Assembly: GCA_018260565.1 (NCBI GenBank)
Contig: JAGLAZ010000011.1
Span: 1 to 52,739 of the forward strand
Direction: 5' to 3'
DNA from: Flavobacteriaceae bacterium
GTDB lineage: Bacteria; Bacteroidota; Bacteroidia; Flavobacteriales; Weeksellaceae
DNA length: 52,739 bases
Shown: positions 43,734-52,545 of the stretch, one piece after another
Layout: the number at the start of each line of letters is the position of its first letter
Numbering within the stretch: the first letter of the stretch is position 1
Notes under the pieces: model-generated
The model's input: the letters and a program-made list of their open reading frames with translations, nothing else
Told to the model about the DNA's origin: nothing
Databases searched by the model: none
Translations under genes and position numbers: made by a program

Positions 43734-45269
43734 TTATGCGTTCCAAAATTCCCTATCCAGACTGCGATACTGGATAGCTTCAGATATATGTGCGGGAAGA
43801 ATATCCTCTTTTCCTGCAACATCTGCAATGGTTCGGGAGACTTTTAAAATACGGTCGTAGGCTCTGGCAGAAAGATTTAGTTTTGCCAGAGCGTTTTTAA
43901 TCAAGTTTTGAGACGCCTCATCCAGCTTGCAGTATTTTTCTAAATCTTTAGGGCCCATCTGTGCATTGTAATTAATTTCTAAGTGGATAAAGCGCGCTTC
44001 TTGGATATCTCGTGCCCGAAGAACTCTTTCTCGTATTGCAATGCTACTTTCACCTTTCCTTGTATCGGCCAGTTGGTCATATTCTACCTTTTGAACTTCG
44101 ATGTGTATATCTATTCTATCCAGTAGTGGCCCGGAAAGTTTGTTCATATAGCGCTGCATCTCCATTACGGAGGAGGTGTTCTGCGGGTCGTCCGGGAAAT
44201 ATCCACTTGGGGAAGGGTTCATGCTGGCAACCAGCATAAAACTTGCGGGATAGTTAACCGTAAATCTCGCTCGGGAAATAGTGACCTCCCTATCTTCTAA
44301 GGGCTGGCGCATTACCTCCAATACGGTACGCTTAAACTCCGGCATTTCATCTAAAAAAAGGACACCATTATGGGCTAATGATATTTCTCCCGGCTGCGGA
44401 TAACTACCACCACCTACTAAAGCCACATCTGATATGGTGTGGTGCGGGTTTCGGAAGGGGCGTACCGTCATAAGGGAAGTTTCTGTGCCCATTTTTCCTG
44501 CCACGGAATGGATCTTAGTAGTTTCTAAAGCTTCCTTAATGGTGAGCGGTGGGAGAATACTTGGAATTCTCTTCGCCAGCATAGTCTTTCCGCTACCAGG
44601 GGGTCCTATAAGGATGATATTATGTCCGCCGGCTGCAGCGATTTCCATGGCTCTTTTTGCGCCTTCCTGACCTTTTACTTCATCAAAATCAAAAGGGAAA
44701 TGTGTAAGCTTATCCTGAAATTCTTTTCGGGTGTCTATTGTGGTTTTTTCCAATGCTTTACCTTCATTAAAAAAGTCTATTACCTCCCGTATATTATCCA
44801 CGCCATAGACATCCAGCTGATTTACTATTGCAGCCTCGCGTGTATTTTGTTTGGGTAAAATGATACCGGAAAAACCTTCTTCTCTTGCCTTTATAGCTAT
44901 AGGAAGAACGCCCTTGATGGGCTGAAGTCCTCCATCTAAAGATAGTTCTCCCATGATGATATATTTCCCTATTTCCTTAGCTTGGATTTGCTCTGAGGCA
45001 GCTAAAATTCCAAGCGCGATACTGAGGTCATACGCGGAACCTTCCTTGCGAAGATCTGCAGGAGCCAAATTAATAGTGATTTTTTTTCCGGGAATTTTAA
45101 AACCAACATTTTTAAGAGCGGCATTAATACGGTAGCTGCTTTCTTTAATGGCGTTATCTGGAAGGCCTACCAGGTGATATCCTACGCCGCCGGTATCTAC
45201 ATTTACTTCTATAGTGATAGTCTGTGCTGAAACTCCCCAAATGGCACTGCCAAATACTTTAACCAGCAT
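43734..45269 (-). CDS. YifB-family Mg-chelatase-like AAA ATPase
   Basis: 511 residues. The N-terminal ChlI/Lon-protease-like domain (VEVNVDTGGVGYHLVGLPDN, LAPADLRKEGSAYDLSIALG) precedes the AAA domain with GPPGSGKTMLAKRIPSILPP (Walker A), LFLDEMPEF (Walker B) and NPSPSGYFPD. A C-terminal helical domain (LSARAYDRILKVSRTIADVA) ends the protein. The YifB/ComM family promotes branch migration during natural transformation in some bacteria. Single gene. Confidence 0.93.
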   Translation of the reverse strand: MLVKVFGSAIWGVSAQTITIEVNVDTGGVGYHLVGLPDNAIKESSYRINAALKNVGFKIPGKKITINLAPADLRKEGSAYDLSIALGILAASEQIQAKEIGKYIIMGELSLDGGLQPIKGVLPIAIKAREEGFSGIILPKQNTREAAIVNQLDVYGVDNIREVIDFFNEGKALEKTTIDTRKEFQDKLTHFPFDFDEVKGQEGAKRAMEIAAAGGHNIILIGPPGSGKTMLAKRIPSILPPLTIKEALETTKIHSVAGKMGTETSLMTVRPFRNPHHTISDVALVGGGSYPQPGEISLAHNGVLFLDEMPEFKRTVLEVMRQPLEDREVTISRARFTVNYPASFMLVASMNPSPSGYFPDDPQNTSSVMEMQRYMNKLSGPLLDRIDIHIEVQKVEYDQLADTRKGESSIAIRERVLRARDIQEARFIHLEINYNAQMGPKDLEKYCKLDEASQNLIKNALAKLNLSARAYDRILKVSRTIADVAGKEDILPAHISEAIQYRSLDREFWNA

Positions 45270-45596
45270 CCTGATAATTTCTTTAAAAATATTAATTTAT
45301 TTTAAAACAATTGATTACAATTTTAAATTTATTGTAATAATTAGTAGGCTATTGGTATAATGCACTTCCCTCAATAAAAAATTTAGAGGCTGTTTCTTGC
45401 AATTTTATAGGTGAAGCAATATAATTTTTGGATTTATCTTGTAAAAAAATTAAAGCTATTATTATAGTTAGGTTTTGGTATTGTATTATGTTTTTTTGAA
45501 ATTTTATGATAGGTGTTAATTCCTTAGATGAACACCATGTATAGAAATTAAAAGTTAATGTGGATAGAGAATAAAATTTGATAAAACACATTATAA
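45270..45596. other. AT-rich intergenic stretch
   Basis: About 330 bp of AT-rich DNA upstream of the YifB gene. No convincing coding frame or motif seen. Confidence 0.4.
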
Positions 45597-45622
45597 AAAA
45601 TCCCGTCATATAACGGGATTTT
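45597..45622 (-). terminator. Terminator of the beta-barrel protein gene
   Basis: AAAATCCCGT / ACGGGATTTT is a perfect 10-bp stem with a 6-nt loop. Runs of T/A on both sides make it usable in either direction; on the minus strand it lies just after the barrel gene. Confidence 0.8.
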
Positions 45623-45632
45623 ATTACAATCA

Positions 45633-46232
45633 TTAAAATCTTTTTCCTATTCCTAGCATTACCGTGCTATTAATACTTCTATAATCACTATTGAAATTAC
45701 GAGTAATGGTAGTACCAGCATCTAAAATTATATTATTTTTCACTACCCACTTTGCACCAACCCCAAATCCTGCAGTGCCGGTAGAAAGAGTCTTCTCATT
45801 TTCTGGATAATAATAGGAACCGTTAGATGTATAAATTGCAGTCTGATAGTCATTATATTTGTAATTTACCATACCTACTATACCACTAAAATAGAAACCA
45901 GACGCGTATTTTTTTCCAAAATAATATCGATAATAGGGCAGAATATGGGAATATCCTAAATCATCGTCGCTGATACCTTTATCGCCAAATGAAAATGCAG
46001 CGTCTAACCCAACACCACTATCTTTATTTAATAGACGCTCATAAGAAACATTTACCAGACTTGCCAAAAGCACGAGCGGACTTATAACAAAATCGTTTTT
46101 CCTAGTGCTCTCTACCACTTGTACCTCCATAGGAATCGAAGCATTTGCTTCTATATCCTTAGCGTCAGATTGGCCATAGGCTGAAATTCCTGAAAGGATC
46201 ATGATGATGCCTAATGTATTTTTACTTATCAT
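45633..46232 (-). CDS. Outer-membrane beta-barrel-like protein
   Basis: 199 residues. Signal peptide MISKNTLGIIMILSGISAYG, then an alternating amphipathic beta pattern (NVSYERLLNKDSGVGLDAAF, HILPYYRYYFGKKYASGFYF, GTAGFGVGAKWVVKNNIILD), ending with the aromatic strand TVMLGIGKRF typical of outer-membrane barrels. It resembles the DUF3575/OmpW-like small barrels of Bacteroidota. Function unknown. Likely monocistronic. Confidence 0.75.
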   Translation of the reverse strand: MISKNTLGIIMILSGISAYGQSDAKDIEANASIPMEVQVVESTRKNDFVISPLVLLASLVNVSYERLLNKDSGVGLDAAFSFGDKGISDDDLGYSHILPYYRYYFGKKYASGFYFSGIVGMVNYKYNDYQTAIYTSNGSYYYPENEKTLSTGTAGFGVGAKWVVKNNIILDAGTTITRNFNSDYRSINSTVMLGIGKRF

Positions 46233-46381
46233 TTTTAGGTTATTAGTTTATCAAAAATAAATTAAATATTTCGAAATGGATTTATAATTTAACAGATCAA
46301 AGCCTTAGGTTTTAATTGCAAATTCAGTCTGAGTAAAAGCAGCATCAAATCCCTAATTTTAACACAGTTTTTAATCAAAGT

Positions 46382-47926
46382 ATGTCCCAATTATCCCAAC
46401 CTTTTATTACCAAATTTCCTACTGATTCTTCTTATATCCTTACCCAGAGACAAACACCCGAATATATGGGAGCCAATGTGCACCCAGAAATATTTCCTGA
46501 TGCTCAAAATATTTGGATTAACGACAGCTTATGGGAATTTTTGCAACTAGAATTCCCGAAGGACTCGCCTGATTTTCCAGCTGCCCAGAATTTACCGAAA
46601 CACATACAGCCCTACGCCACAGCTTATGCTGGGCATCAGTTCGGCAACTGGGCGGGGCAATTAGGTGACGGGCGTGCTATTTATGCTGGAGAAATAATAG
46701 CTAAAGATGGGGAAGCATATGAACTACAATGGAAAGGTGTTGGGGCAACGCCTTATTCGCGCTTCGCAGATGGACGAGCCGTTTTGCGTTCCAGTATCCG
46801 AGAATGTCTAATGAGTGAGGCGATGTTTCACCTTGGGGTTCCTACTACCCGATGCCTCTCTTTAGCGCTTACGGGGGAGAATGTTCTTCGGGATATCATG
46901 TATGACGGGCATCCGGCATATGAAAAGGGTGCAGCAGTTGTGCGTGTAGCCCCCAGTTTTCTGAGATTTGGACATTTTGAACTGTTGGCAGCGCGGAATC
47001 AGGAATCTTTGCTTCAAAAACTGGCTGACGATACCATTGAGCGCTATTTTCCTGAAATTACAAATCGTAATTCTACCAATAATCCCTATCTGGCACTTTT
47101 CAAGGCTATTGTGGAAGCTTCTGTAGAGATGTTGGTGGGATGGTATAGGGTAGGATTTACTCATGGTGTGATGAATACTGATAATTGTAGCATTTTAGGC
47201 CTAACGATAGACTATGGCCCGTATGGAATGTTGGAAGAATACAATCTTAATTATACACCCAACACCACAGATTTGCCTGGCCGTCGCTATGCATTTGGCA
47301 GACAAGCAGAAATGATGCAGTGGAACCTTTTACAACTTGCTAATGCCTTTGTTCTTCTCACCAAAGAAGGACAGGAATTGGAGAAATTGTTAGATTATTT
47401 CGGGAAACTTTTTTGGGAAAGGTTTGATGAGATGATGGTCCAAAAATTTGGATTAGATTCTGTGTTATCCAATGATGCAGAATGGGTAAAAAATTGGCAA
47501 AATATGATGAGTGAAAACCAACTGGATTTTACGCTCTTTTTTAAAGCATTAGAAGATTGGAGAGAAGAAAATAGCAGTTATGAAGCTTTTCCTGTGGCCT
47601 CTATATCGTATTTACCCGAAAACCTAATCAATAAAAACCAAATCCATGATTTTTTAGTTTCTTATATGGATAGATTAAATTCAAATAAGATTTCATTAAA
47701 AGAAAGCCTTACTATGATGCGAAAAAACAATCCATGGTTTGTACTCCGGAATTATCAGCTTTTTGAATGTGCAAAAGAGCTGGAGGCAGGTAGTGATGCG
47801 TCTTTTAAAGAATTAATGAAAGCATTGGAACGTCCATATGATAAACCAGATCCTCACCTAACCCTAAAGCGGCCTGCAAAATACAGTGATACACCAGGCT
47901 GTAGTATGCTTTCTTGTAGCAGTTAG
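46382..47926 (+). CDS. selO: Protein adenylyltransferase SelO
   Basis: 514 residues, pseudokinase fold. Typical YdiU/SelO blocks: YAGHQFGNWAGQLGDGRAIY, LQWKGVGATPYSRFADGRAV, REFLMSEAM-like RECLMSEAMFHLGVPTTRCL, GFTHGVMNTDNCSILGLTID. It transfers AMP from ATP to Ser/Thr/Tyr of target proteins and is linked to redox homeostasis. The C-terminus is SCSS; the third-last Cys occupies the position of selenocysteine in eukaryotic SelO. Confidence 0.95.
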   Translation: MSQLSQPFITKFPTDSSYILTQRQTPEYMGANVHPEIFPDAQNIWINDSLWEFLQLEFPKDSPDFPAAQNLPKHIQPYATAYAGHQFGNWAGQLGDGRAIYAGEIIAKDGEAYELQWKGVGATPYSRFADGRAVLRSSIRECLMSEAMFHLGVPTTRCLSLALTGENVLRDIMYDGHPAYEKGAAVVRVAPSFLRFGHFELLAARNQESLLQKLADDTIERYFPEITNRNSTNNPYLALFKAIVEASVEMLVGWYRVGFTHGVMNTDNCSILGLTIDYGPYGMLEEYNLNYTPNTTDLPGRRYAFGRQAEMMQWNLLQLANAFVLLTKEGQELEKLLDYFGKLFWERFDEMMVQKFGLDSVLSNDAEWVKNWQNMMSENQLDFTLFFKALEDWREENSSYEAFPVASISYLPENLINKNQIHDFLVSYMDRLNSNKISLKESLTMMRKNNPWFVLRNYQLFECAKELEAGSDASFKELMKALERPYDKPDPHLTLKRPAKYSDTPGCSMLSCSS

Positions 47927-47929
47927 GGT

Positions 47930-48403
47930 TTATTTCACTGCAGTATTTTGGTATAATCTACTGACAATTTCTTCCGCCGCGGGGCATGTTCGAATATTGG
48001 CTTTTGTAATGTTTGTGATTTGATAAAAATTTTTCCTATCAGTATGTGGATATTCGCGGCAGGCTTTAGGGCGGACATCATAGATAAGGCAGAAATTATC
48101 AAGTGCTAAAAAAACACAGGGCATTTTTTGAAAAACTTTTTCCCCATCTTCGTCAGTTCGCAGGTATGTATTCTCAAATTGTATCGCAGAGAGTCGCAGA
48201 TGCGAAGAAATTCTTTGGATATCTTTTTCCGTAATCAGAGGGCCAAGTGTTTTGCAACACTTAGCGCAATCCAGACAGTTGGTTTTTGCAAAAACTTCTT
48301 CGTGGATATGCTGAATTTGATAATCTAAATTCTTGGTTTTTTTTCGATGTAATAAATCAAGAAATTTATCTAAGAGACTAAAATCTTTAGGTTTACCAAG
48401 CAT
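47930..48403 (-). CDS. YkgJ-family cysteine-cluster protein
   Basis: 157 residues with the YkgJ Cys pattern: TNCLDCAKCCKTLGP, then MPCVFLALDNFCLIYDVRPKACREYP and RTCPAAEEI, enough Cys for a metal or Fe-S centre. Function is unknown. It converges on selO with 3 bp between the stops. Confidence 0.85.
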   Translation of the reverse strand: MLGKPKDFSLLDKFLDLLHRKKTKNLDYQIQHIHEEVFAKTNCLDCAKCCKTLGPLITEKDIQRISSHLRLSAIQFENTYLRTDEDGEKVFQKMPCVFLALDNFCLIYDVRPKACREYPHTDRKNFYQITNITKANIRTCPAAEEIVSRLYQNTAVK

Positions 48404-48785
48404 GGGGACGACGCATGTCCAAAGATAACTAAAACATCAAACCCTTTCGTTGAAAAGCATAAAGACTAATTTTAATGGCATAATAGTATTGTATTTTCCC
48501 TCTAATGAATCAATGCTTTTGTTCTAAAAATTTAATTTTGTTTCAATTTTTAATTAATATAAACCACCCAAATACATTATCTGATTTTTCTTCAGTAATA
48601 TTCTACCTACTTGGGAAGCAATTATCACCTTTAAAATCATATCTGGATGCCTTTTTGGGCGAAATTGGATAGTAAATTTATACAATATAAAGTGGTTAGG
48701 AAAGCGAAATCTGAGTTGCAATTATCCTCATTTTAAAAATAGTACTAATCCTTAAGATGCAATTCTATAGAGAAAAATATTGCCT
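48404..48785. other. Intergenic stretch without a gene
   Basis: About 380 bp between the YkgJ gene and the promoter of the lipoprotein gene. Only scattered AT-rich sequence; no conserved motif or hairpin was noticed. Confidence 0.4.
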
Positions 48786-48793
48786 TACATTTG
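48786..48793 (+). promoter_or_regulatory. Bacteroidota -7 box
   Basis: TACATTTG, 14 nt before ATG 48808. It lies inside the longer frame from 48757, which argues for the downstream start. Confidence 0.55.
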
Positions 48794-48807
48794 TTAAAAC
48801 ACTTTCC

Positions 48808-49947
48808 ATGAAGAAATTTTTTTTGGTGCTCTTAGGAATTGGAATACTCTTTGGGATTTCCTCCTGCAAAAAGGATCGCGTGGAAGGTTCTTCCCCTCAG
48901 GAGTTGCAGAGTAGTATTAATGATATGGCCTCCAGCCTTAGCACGTTAGAAAGTATTAAGTTCAACGAAGCACTTTATATCTTGAAAAAATTCGCAGTAA
49001 AAGGTGAGGATGATGTTACTGAACTAAAGCAGCTGGGTGTACTTCTTCAAGGGAAAAATGTTAAGGAAATCATGGCTTTAGCAGATGCTACGGCTCAACA
49101 AAATGGGTTAGAATGGTCCAGTACAAGTGAGCCTTCACTTGGGATGACTAATATTTTCAGCAGCCTGAAACCTGAGGAGCACGACCCGAATGATATTGCG
49201 GCAAAATCTATGAATTTGGAAATCGGTACGTTAGGTGGCCCTACTTCAGATGTGGCAGATGGTCTTGTTGTTCGTCCTATTCTGGTAGATGCACAAGGAA
49301 AAAACCTGGAATTTCACAGTGCAGCATTGGAGTCTCGTGCTGATGTTTACAGTGGAGGGGTTAGGATTTTGACTCAAAAAGCCATCATCCAAAATAATGA
49401 TTATAGCGGTTTTAAAATTAGATATGAGAAATTACCATTCGGAAAAGTCATTAACAATGCCATAGATATTCAGGTAACTGTAAATACTTCTAAAAAAGCA
49501 CTGAAAATGACACGCGCTGGTATCCTTATCAATGCCAACGCCCTCCAAAAACCTGAACCTCCTAAAAAAGATTCCATCAAAACAGATACTAAAGAAACCC
49601 CCATAACTCCAGAAGTTGTAAAAGATGCTTCAGGGGAAAATCCTCAACAAGTAGTAGGAAAATTCCTTAGAAATATCAATACCCAGAACTTAGAGGCTGC
49701 GTTTAGCCAATCTAAAGTCCCACAATGGGGAAATTTAAAAGATTTTAGTAATCCGAGTAGCGGTTTTGGAAGTGTTAAAAATATTCGTACCTTGAATATT
49801 GCCACGCAGTCGGTGCAAAATAATGAGGCAAAGGTACGTGCTGAATATGAGGTGATAGATCAGAAAGGCAACGCCACTACTGTTCGCGCCAATTATGGTC
49901 TGAGCCTAAAAGATGGCAAGTGGGTAATCACATCCTATTCACTTTAG
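48808..49947 (+). CDS. DUF6694-like lipoprotein with C-terminal NTF2-like domain
   Basis: 379 residues from ATG 48808. Signal MKKFFLVLLGIGILFGISSC with lipid-modified Cys at residue 20. The following ~75 residues (GSSPQELQSSINDMASSLST, KFNEALYILKKFAVKG, LQGKNVKEIMALADAT) resemble DUF6694. A central beta region follows, then a Pro/Lys linker (PEPPKKDSIKTDTKETPITP). The C-terminal ~100 residues (QQVVGKFLRNINTQNLEAAF ... DGKWVITSYSL) look like an NTF2-like domain. Function unknown. It precedes apt by 14 bp and may share its transcript. Confidence 0.75.
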   Translation: MKKFFLVLLGIGILFGISSCKKDRVEGSSPQELQSSINDMASSLSTLESIKFNEALYILKKFAVKGEDDVTELKQLGVLLQGKNVKEIMALADATAQQNGLEWSSTSEPSLGMTNIFSSLKPEEHDPNDIAAKSMNLEIGTLGGPTSDVADGLVVRPILVDAQGKNLEFHSAALESRADVYSGGVRILTQKAIIQNNDYSGFKIRYEKLPFGKVINNAIDIQVTVNTSKKALKMTRAGILINANALQKPEPPKKDSIKTDTKETPITPEVVKDASGENPQQVVGKFLRNINTQNLEAAFSQSKVPQWGNLKDFSNPSSGFGSVKNIRTLNIATQSVQNNEAKVRAEYEVIDQKGNATTVRANYGLSLKDGKWVITSYSL

Positions 49948-49961
49948 ATATGTAAAAAAAA

Positions 49962-50510
49962 ATGAACAAAAACATCTCGTCTGTAAATTTGCAAGAACGC
50001 ATTTTACAAACCATAGAAACTTTCCCAGATTTCCCCAAAAAAGGGATATTGTTTCGGGATATATCCCCAATTTTTGCGGATATTTCCCTCTTTAATGATA
50101 CCATTTCTGCCTTTGCAGATTTCTCCGGCGGTAAGGTAGATGCTGTATGTGGGATAGAAAGCAGGGGCTATTTATTTGGCCTTAGCATTGCGGCTCGTTT
50201 AGAAATCCCATTTTATTTAATTAGAAAAAAGGGAAAATTGCCACCACCGGTTGTATCAGAAATGTATGAGCTGGAATATGGCAATGAGGAGCTGGAAATG
50301 CGTCTTGGCCAGTTGCGTCCTGGAAGTAAAGTCCTCATTCATGATGATTTGCTAGCTACGGGCGGGACTACTTGCGCTGCTGCAAACCTGGTGCAGTCCC
50401 AGGGTGCGCAGGTGGAGCAATTTAGTTTTTTAATAGGTCTAAAGGATCTTGACGGGAGGAAAAAATTAGAACAGTACTCCGCCGAAATTCAAGAAATTCT
50501 GGTACTTTAA
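49962..50510 (+). CDS. apt: Adenine phosphoribosyltransferase
   Basis: 182 residues. FPDFPKKGILFRDISPIFAD is the Apt N-terminal signature, GIESRGYLFG follows, and VLIHDDLLATGGTTCAAANL is the PRPP-binding motif. It salvages adenine to AMP. It lies 14 bp after the lipoprotein gene and 10 bp before msrA, probably in one operon. Confidence 0.95.
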   Translation: MNKNISSVNLQERILQTIETFPDFPKKGILFRDISPIFADISLFNDTISAFADFSGGKVDAVCGIESRGYLFGLSIAARLEIPFYLIRKKGKLPPPVVSEMYELEYGNEELEMRLGQLRPGSKVLIHDDLLATGGTTCAAANLVQSQGAQVEQFSFLIGLKDLDGRKKLEQYSAEIQEILVL

Positions 50511-50520
50511 CTCAATAAAA

Positions 50521-51201
50521 ATGAAAGATTTTTTAAAATGGAATATTCGAAATTTATGCCTCATATTTCTTTGTTTAGCTTGTGGAAATCATTCAACTGG
50601 TAAAAATAAAATTATGACTGAAAATAATCAAAATGAAAAACCTGTTCCCGTAGGAATGAAGCAACTTACCTTTGGCGGCGGATGTTTCTGGTGTGTGGAA
50701 AGTTGCTTCAATATGCTAAAAGGCGTAGACTCCGCAGTGAGTGGATATTCAGGTGGCCATACGGATAAGCCTACTTATGAGCAAGTATGTACAGGAAATA
50801 CAGGTCATGCTGAAGTAGTACAAATTACGTACGACCCGAAAATCATTTCCTATGCCCAAATGATGGAAGTGTTTTTCTTTCTACATGATCCCACCCAGCT
50901 GAACAGGCAAGGAAATGATGTGGGAACGCAATATCGTTCGGTAATTTTTTATCAAAACGATGAAGAAAAAAAACAAGCAGAACAAGGTATTCAGACGTCT
51001 AAAGCCAGTGGAAAATGGCAGGGTGAGTACGTGACAGAACTGGCGCCGTTGGAAAAGTTTTGGCCAGCAGAAGCCTACCATCAGGGCTATTATAAAGAAA
51101 ATCCTACCCAGCCGTATTGCAGCGCAGTGGTGGGCCCGAAAATTCAAAAATTTAAAGAATATTTTGGTAAAAAAGATATGTTGAAGAATGATTTGAATTA
51201 A
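50521..51201 (+). CDS. msrA: Peptide-methionine (S)-S-oxide reductase, exported form
   Basis: 226 residues. The catalytic Cys is C55 in TFGGGCFWCVESCF; further MsrA blocks are VDSAVSGYSGGHTDKPTYEQ, CTGNTGHAEVVQI, FFFLHDPTQLNRQGNDVGTQ and FWPAEAYHQGYY. It reduces methionine-S-sulfoxide in proteins. Unusually, the N-terminus (NIRNLCLIFLCLACGNHS) looks like a lipoprotein signal with Cys at residue 21, so the enzyme is probably membrane-attached outside the cytosol. A start at M46 would give a normal cytosolic MsrA, so both forms are conceivable. Confidence 0.93.
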   Translation: MKDFLKWNIRNLCLIFLCLACGNHSTGKNKIMTENNQNEKPVPVGMKQLTFGGGCFWCVESCFNMLKGVDSAVSGYSGGHTDKPTYEQVCTGNTGHAEVVQITYDPKIISYAQMMEVFFFLHDPTQLNRQGNDVGTQYRSVIFYQNDEEKKQAEQGIQTSKASGKWQGEYVTELAPLEKFWPAEAYHQGYYKENPTQPYCSAVVGPKIQKFKEYFGKKDMLKNDLN

Positions 51202-51235
51202 ATAATTTTCATGCCATATCTAAAAGAATAAAATT

Positions 51236-51266
51236 AAAATCTCTCAATAAGTTGAGGGATTTTTTA
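51236..51266 (+). terminator. Rho-independent terminator after msrA
   Basis: AAATCTCTCAA / TTGAGGGATTT (one G-T) with loop TAAG, then T run. Confidence 0.8.
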
Positions 51267-51494
51267 TTGTAGAATATTTCAAATCTATTGTACACAATCG
51301 TATTACAAACACATTGGAAACATCTATTATAGGGGGCAGAACCAAATATTAAAAAAGAGTAGTTATATAAAAAAGCCAATGAAATAAAGGGATGTTAAAA
51401 AAAAGCCAAATTTCAAACGTCTACTTATGCCTACTTTACACCTACTATTTTTGAATAAATTTATATAAAAACAACTTTTAAGCCTTTTATAGGG

Positions 51495-52247
51495 CTAATT
51501 ATAGAAGTAAATGCTCTCCTTTCTATTCACAGTACCTAAAACCCTACATAGCTTTTCTATTGAATCAACTGGCACATCAAAAGGTTCATGAATCATCCGA
51601 CCTTTTAATGATCCCTGCTCCCAGCAATCTTGATTAGTAGATGCAAGAATTATAAATCCAAGTTTTTCGGACCGTTGGATTTTTTTTATAACGCGATATT
51701 CTGTGGTTTCCACGACGTAATCCTGCCCAAATACGATTAGTAACTTATCCTGTATTTCACGGAAACATACATAGCAGCCCGTGGGATATTCTTTCATGCT
51801 GTCATCATAGACCTGCATGGCCCCAGTTGCGTCCTTAAACCAGTCACCCGCATTAATATAACCGATTGGACGAGTTTGGTGGGACATATCAGCAATAGAT
51901 GTTTGACCTGCCACCACTACACCATCGTATAATGGTATTTTATTTTGATCAGAGTAATTAATTTGATTATCATTTGTATACTTTTTTTCTACTTTTCGTT
52001 TTTGGTCATTTGCGTGGTCATTATTGTGGTCTTTTAAATTGACCACATTTTTTTCATTTTTTGTTTCTCCAATAATGGTAGATACTGATGTCCCTAATGT
52101 TGTTGCGATTTTTTGCAATATACTTATTTTAATATCTGCTTTTCCGCTTTCGTAATCCACATAAGAGCGCTTTGGAATGCCTGTTTTGGCTACCATATCA
52201 TCTTGTGTGTATCCTTTTTCTTCTCGTAAACGCCTGATATTCAACAT
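51495..52247 (-). CDS. CI/LexA-like repressor (XRE HTH + S24 peptidase)
   Basis: About 250 residues from ATG 52247 (MLNIRRLREEKGYTQDDMVA). The first ~60 residues form an XRE-type helix-turn-helix (QDDMVAKTGIPKRSYVDYES). An Asn/Asp/Lys-rich linker follows, then an S24-type domain with YDDSMKEYPTGCYV (Ser nucleophile) and TTEYRVIKKIQRSEKLGFII (catalytic Lys region). This is the architecture of phage CI repressors cleaved after DNA damage. The longer frame to 52298 would start inside the operator region and is rejected. It is divergent from a small gene and probably controls it and itself. Confidence 0.85.
   Translation of the reverse strand: MLNIRRLREEKGYTQDDMVAKTGIPKRSYVDYESGKADIKISILQKIATTLGTSVSTIIGETKNEKNVVNLKDHNNDHANDQKRKVEKKYTNDNQINYSDQNKIPLYDGVVVAGQTSIADMSHQTRPIGYINAGDWFKDATGAMQVYDDSMKEYPTGCYVCFREIQDKLLIVFGQDYVVETTEYRVIKKIQRSEKLGFIILASTNQDCWEQGSLKGRMIHEPFDVPVDSIEKLCRVLGTVNRKESIYFYN
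52103..52118. promoter_or_regulatory. Operator-like site inside the repressor gene
   Basis: TTGCGATTTTTTGCAA is a 16-bp near-palindrome with the same outer arms as the two upstream sites; it differs in one inner base. Confidence 0.4.
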
Positions 52248-52260
52248 TAATAATATTTTA

Positions 52261-52276
52261 TTGCGAAATTTCGAAT
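52261..52276. promoter_or_regulatory. Operator-like palindrome O1
   Basis: TTGCGAAATTTCGAAT, an imperfect palindrome, 14 bp upstream of the repressor ATG. It overlaps a minus-strand TAAATTCG that could be the repressor's own -7 box. Confidence 0.5.
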
Positions 52277-52282
52277 TTAATG

Positions 52283-52298
52283 TTGCGATTATTCGCAA
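52283..52298. promoter_or_regulatory. Operator-like palindrome O2
   Basis: TTGCGATTATTCGCAA has perfect 6-bp arms and starts exactly 22 bp after O1 (two DNA turns). Its TTG may serve as the -33 element of the rightward promoter. Confidence 0.6.
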
Positions 52299-52300
52299 TA

Positions 52301-52327
52301 AGTGTTATATATTTGCACTATAACACT
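52301..52327. promoter_or_regulatory. Rightward promoter inside a perfect inverted repeat
   Basis: AGTGTTATA (52301-52309) and TATAACACT (52319-52327) are perfect 9-bp arms; between and overlapping them is TATATTTG (52308-52315), a consensus -7 box facing the small gene. Confidence 0.6.
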
Positions 52328-52346
52328 GGACAAAGGTAAAGTATTT

Positions 52347-52535
52347 ATGGAGACTACACAGGAAATTAAGGTTACCATCCAAGAGGTTGCAAAAACGCTT
52401 AGGTGGAAATACGAAGATGCAAGGGCTGTAAAACGCCGAAAAAGTCCGAAAGAAAGATTTCGAATTTACTCTTCCTGTGAAGAAAAGCTAATAGAGGCTA
52501 GGCGTGTTATAATGGAAGAATTTCATCCACAATAA
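52347..52535 (+). CDS. Small basic protein in the Cro position
   Basis: 62 residues from ATG 52347 (METTQEIKVTIQEVAKTLRW). The C-terminal half is basic (DARAVKRRKSPKERFRIYSS). It may bind nucleic acid but has no clear HTH I can assign. It lies just downstream of the promoter controlled by the divergent repressor, where a phage would carry cro or an early gene. The longer frame from 52302 overlaps the promoter and is rejected. Confidence 0.55.
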   Translation: METTQEIKVTIQEVAKTLRWKYEDARAVKRRKSPKERFRIYSSCEEKLIEARRVIMEEFHPQ

Positions 52536-52545
52536 TAAAATAAAC

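Noticed and set aside
45349..45633. 94-codon minus-strand frame
   Set aside because: It reads straight through the terminator of the beta-barrel gene and has no recognisable sequence.
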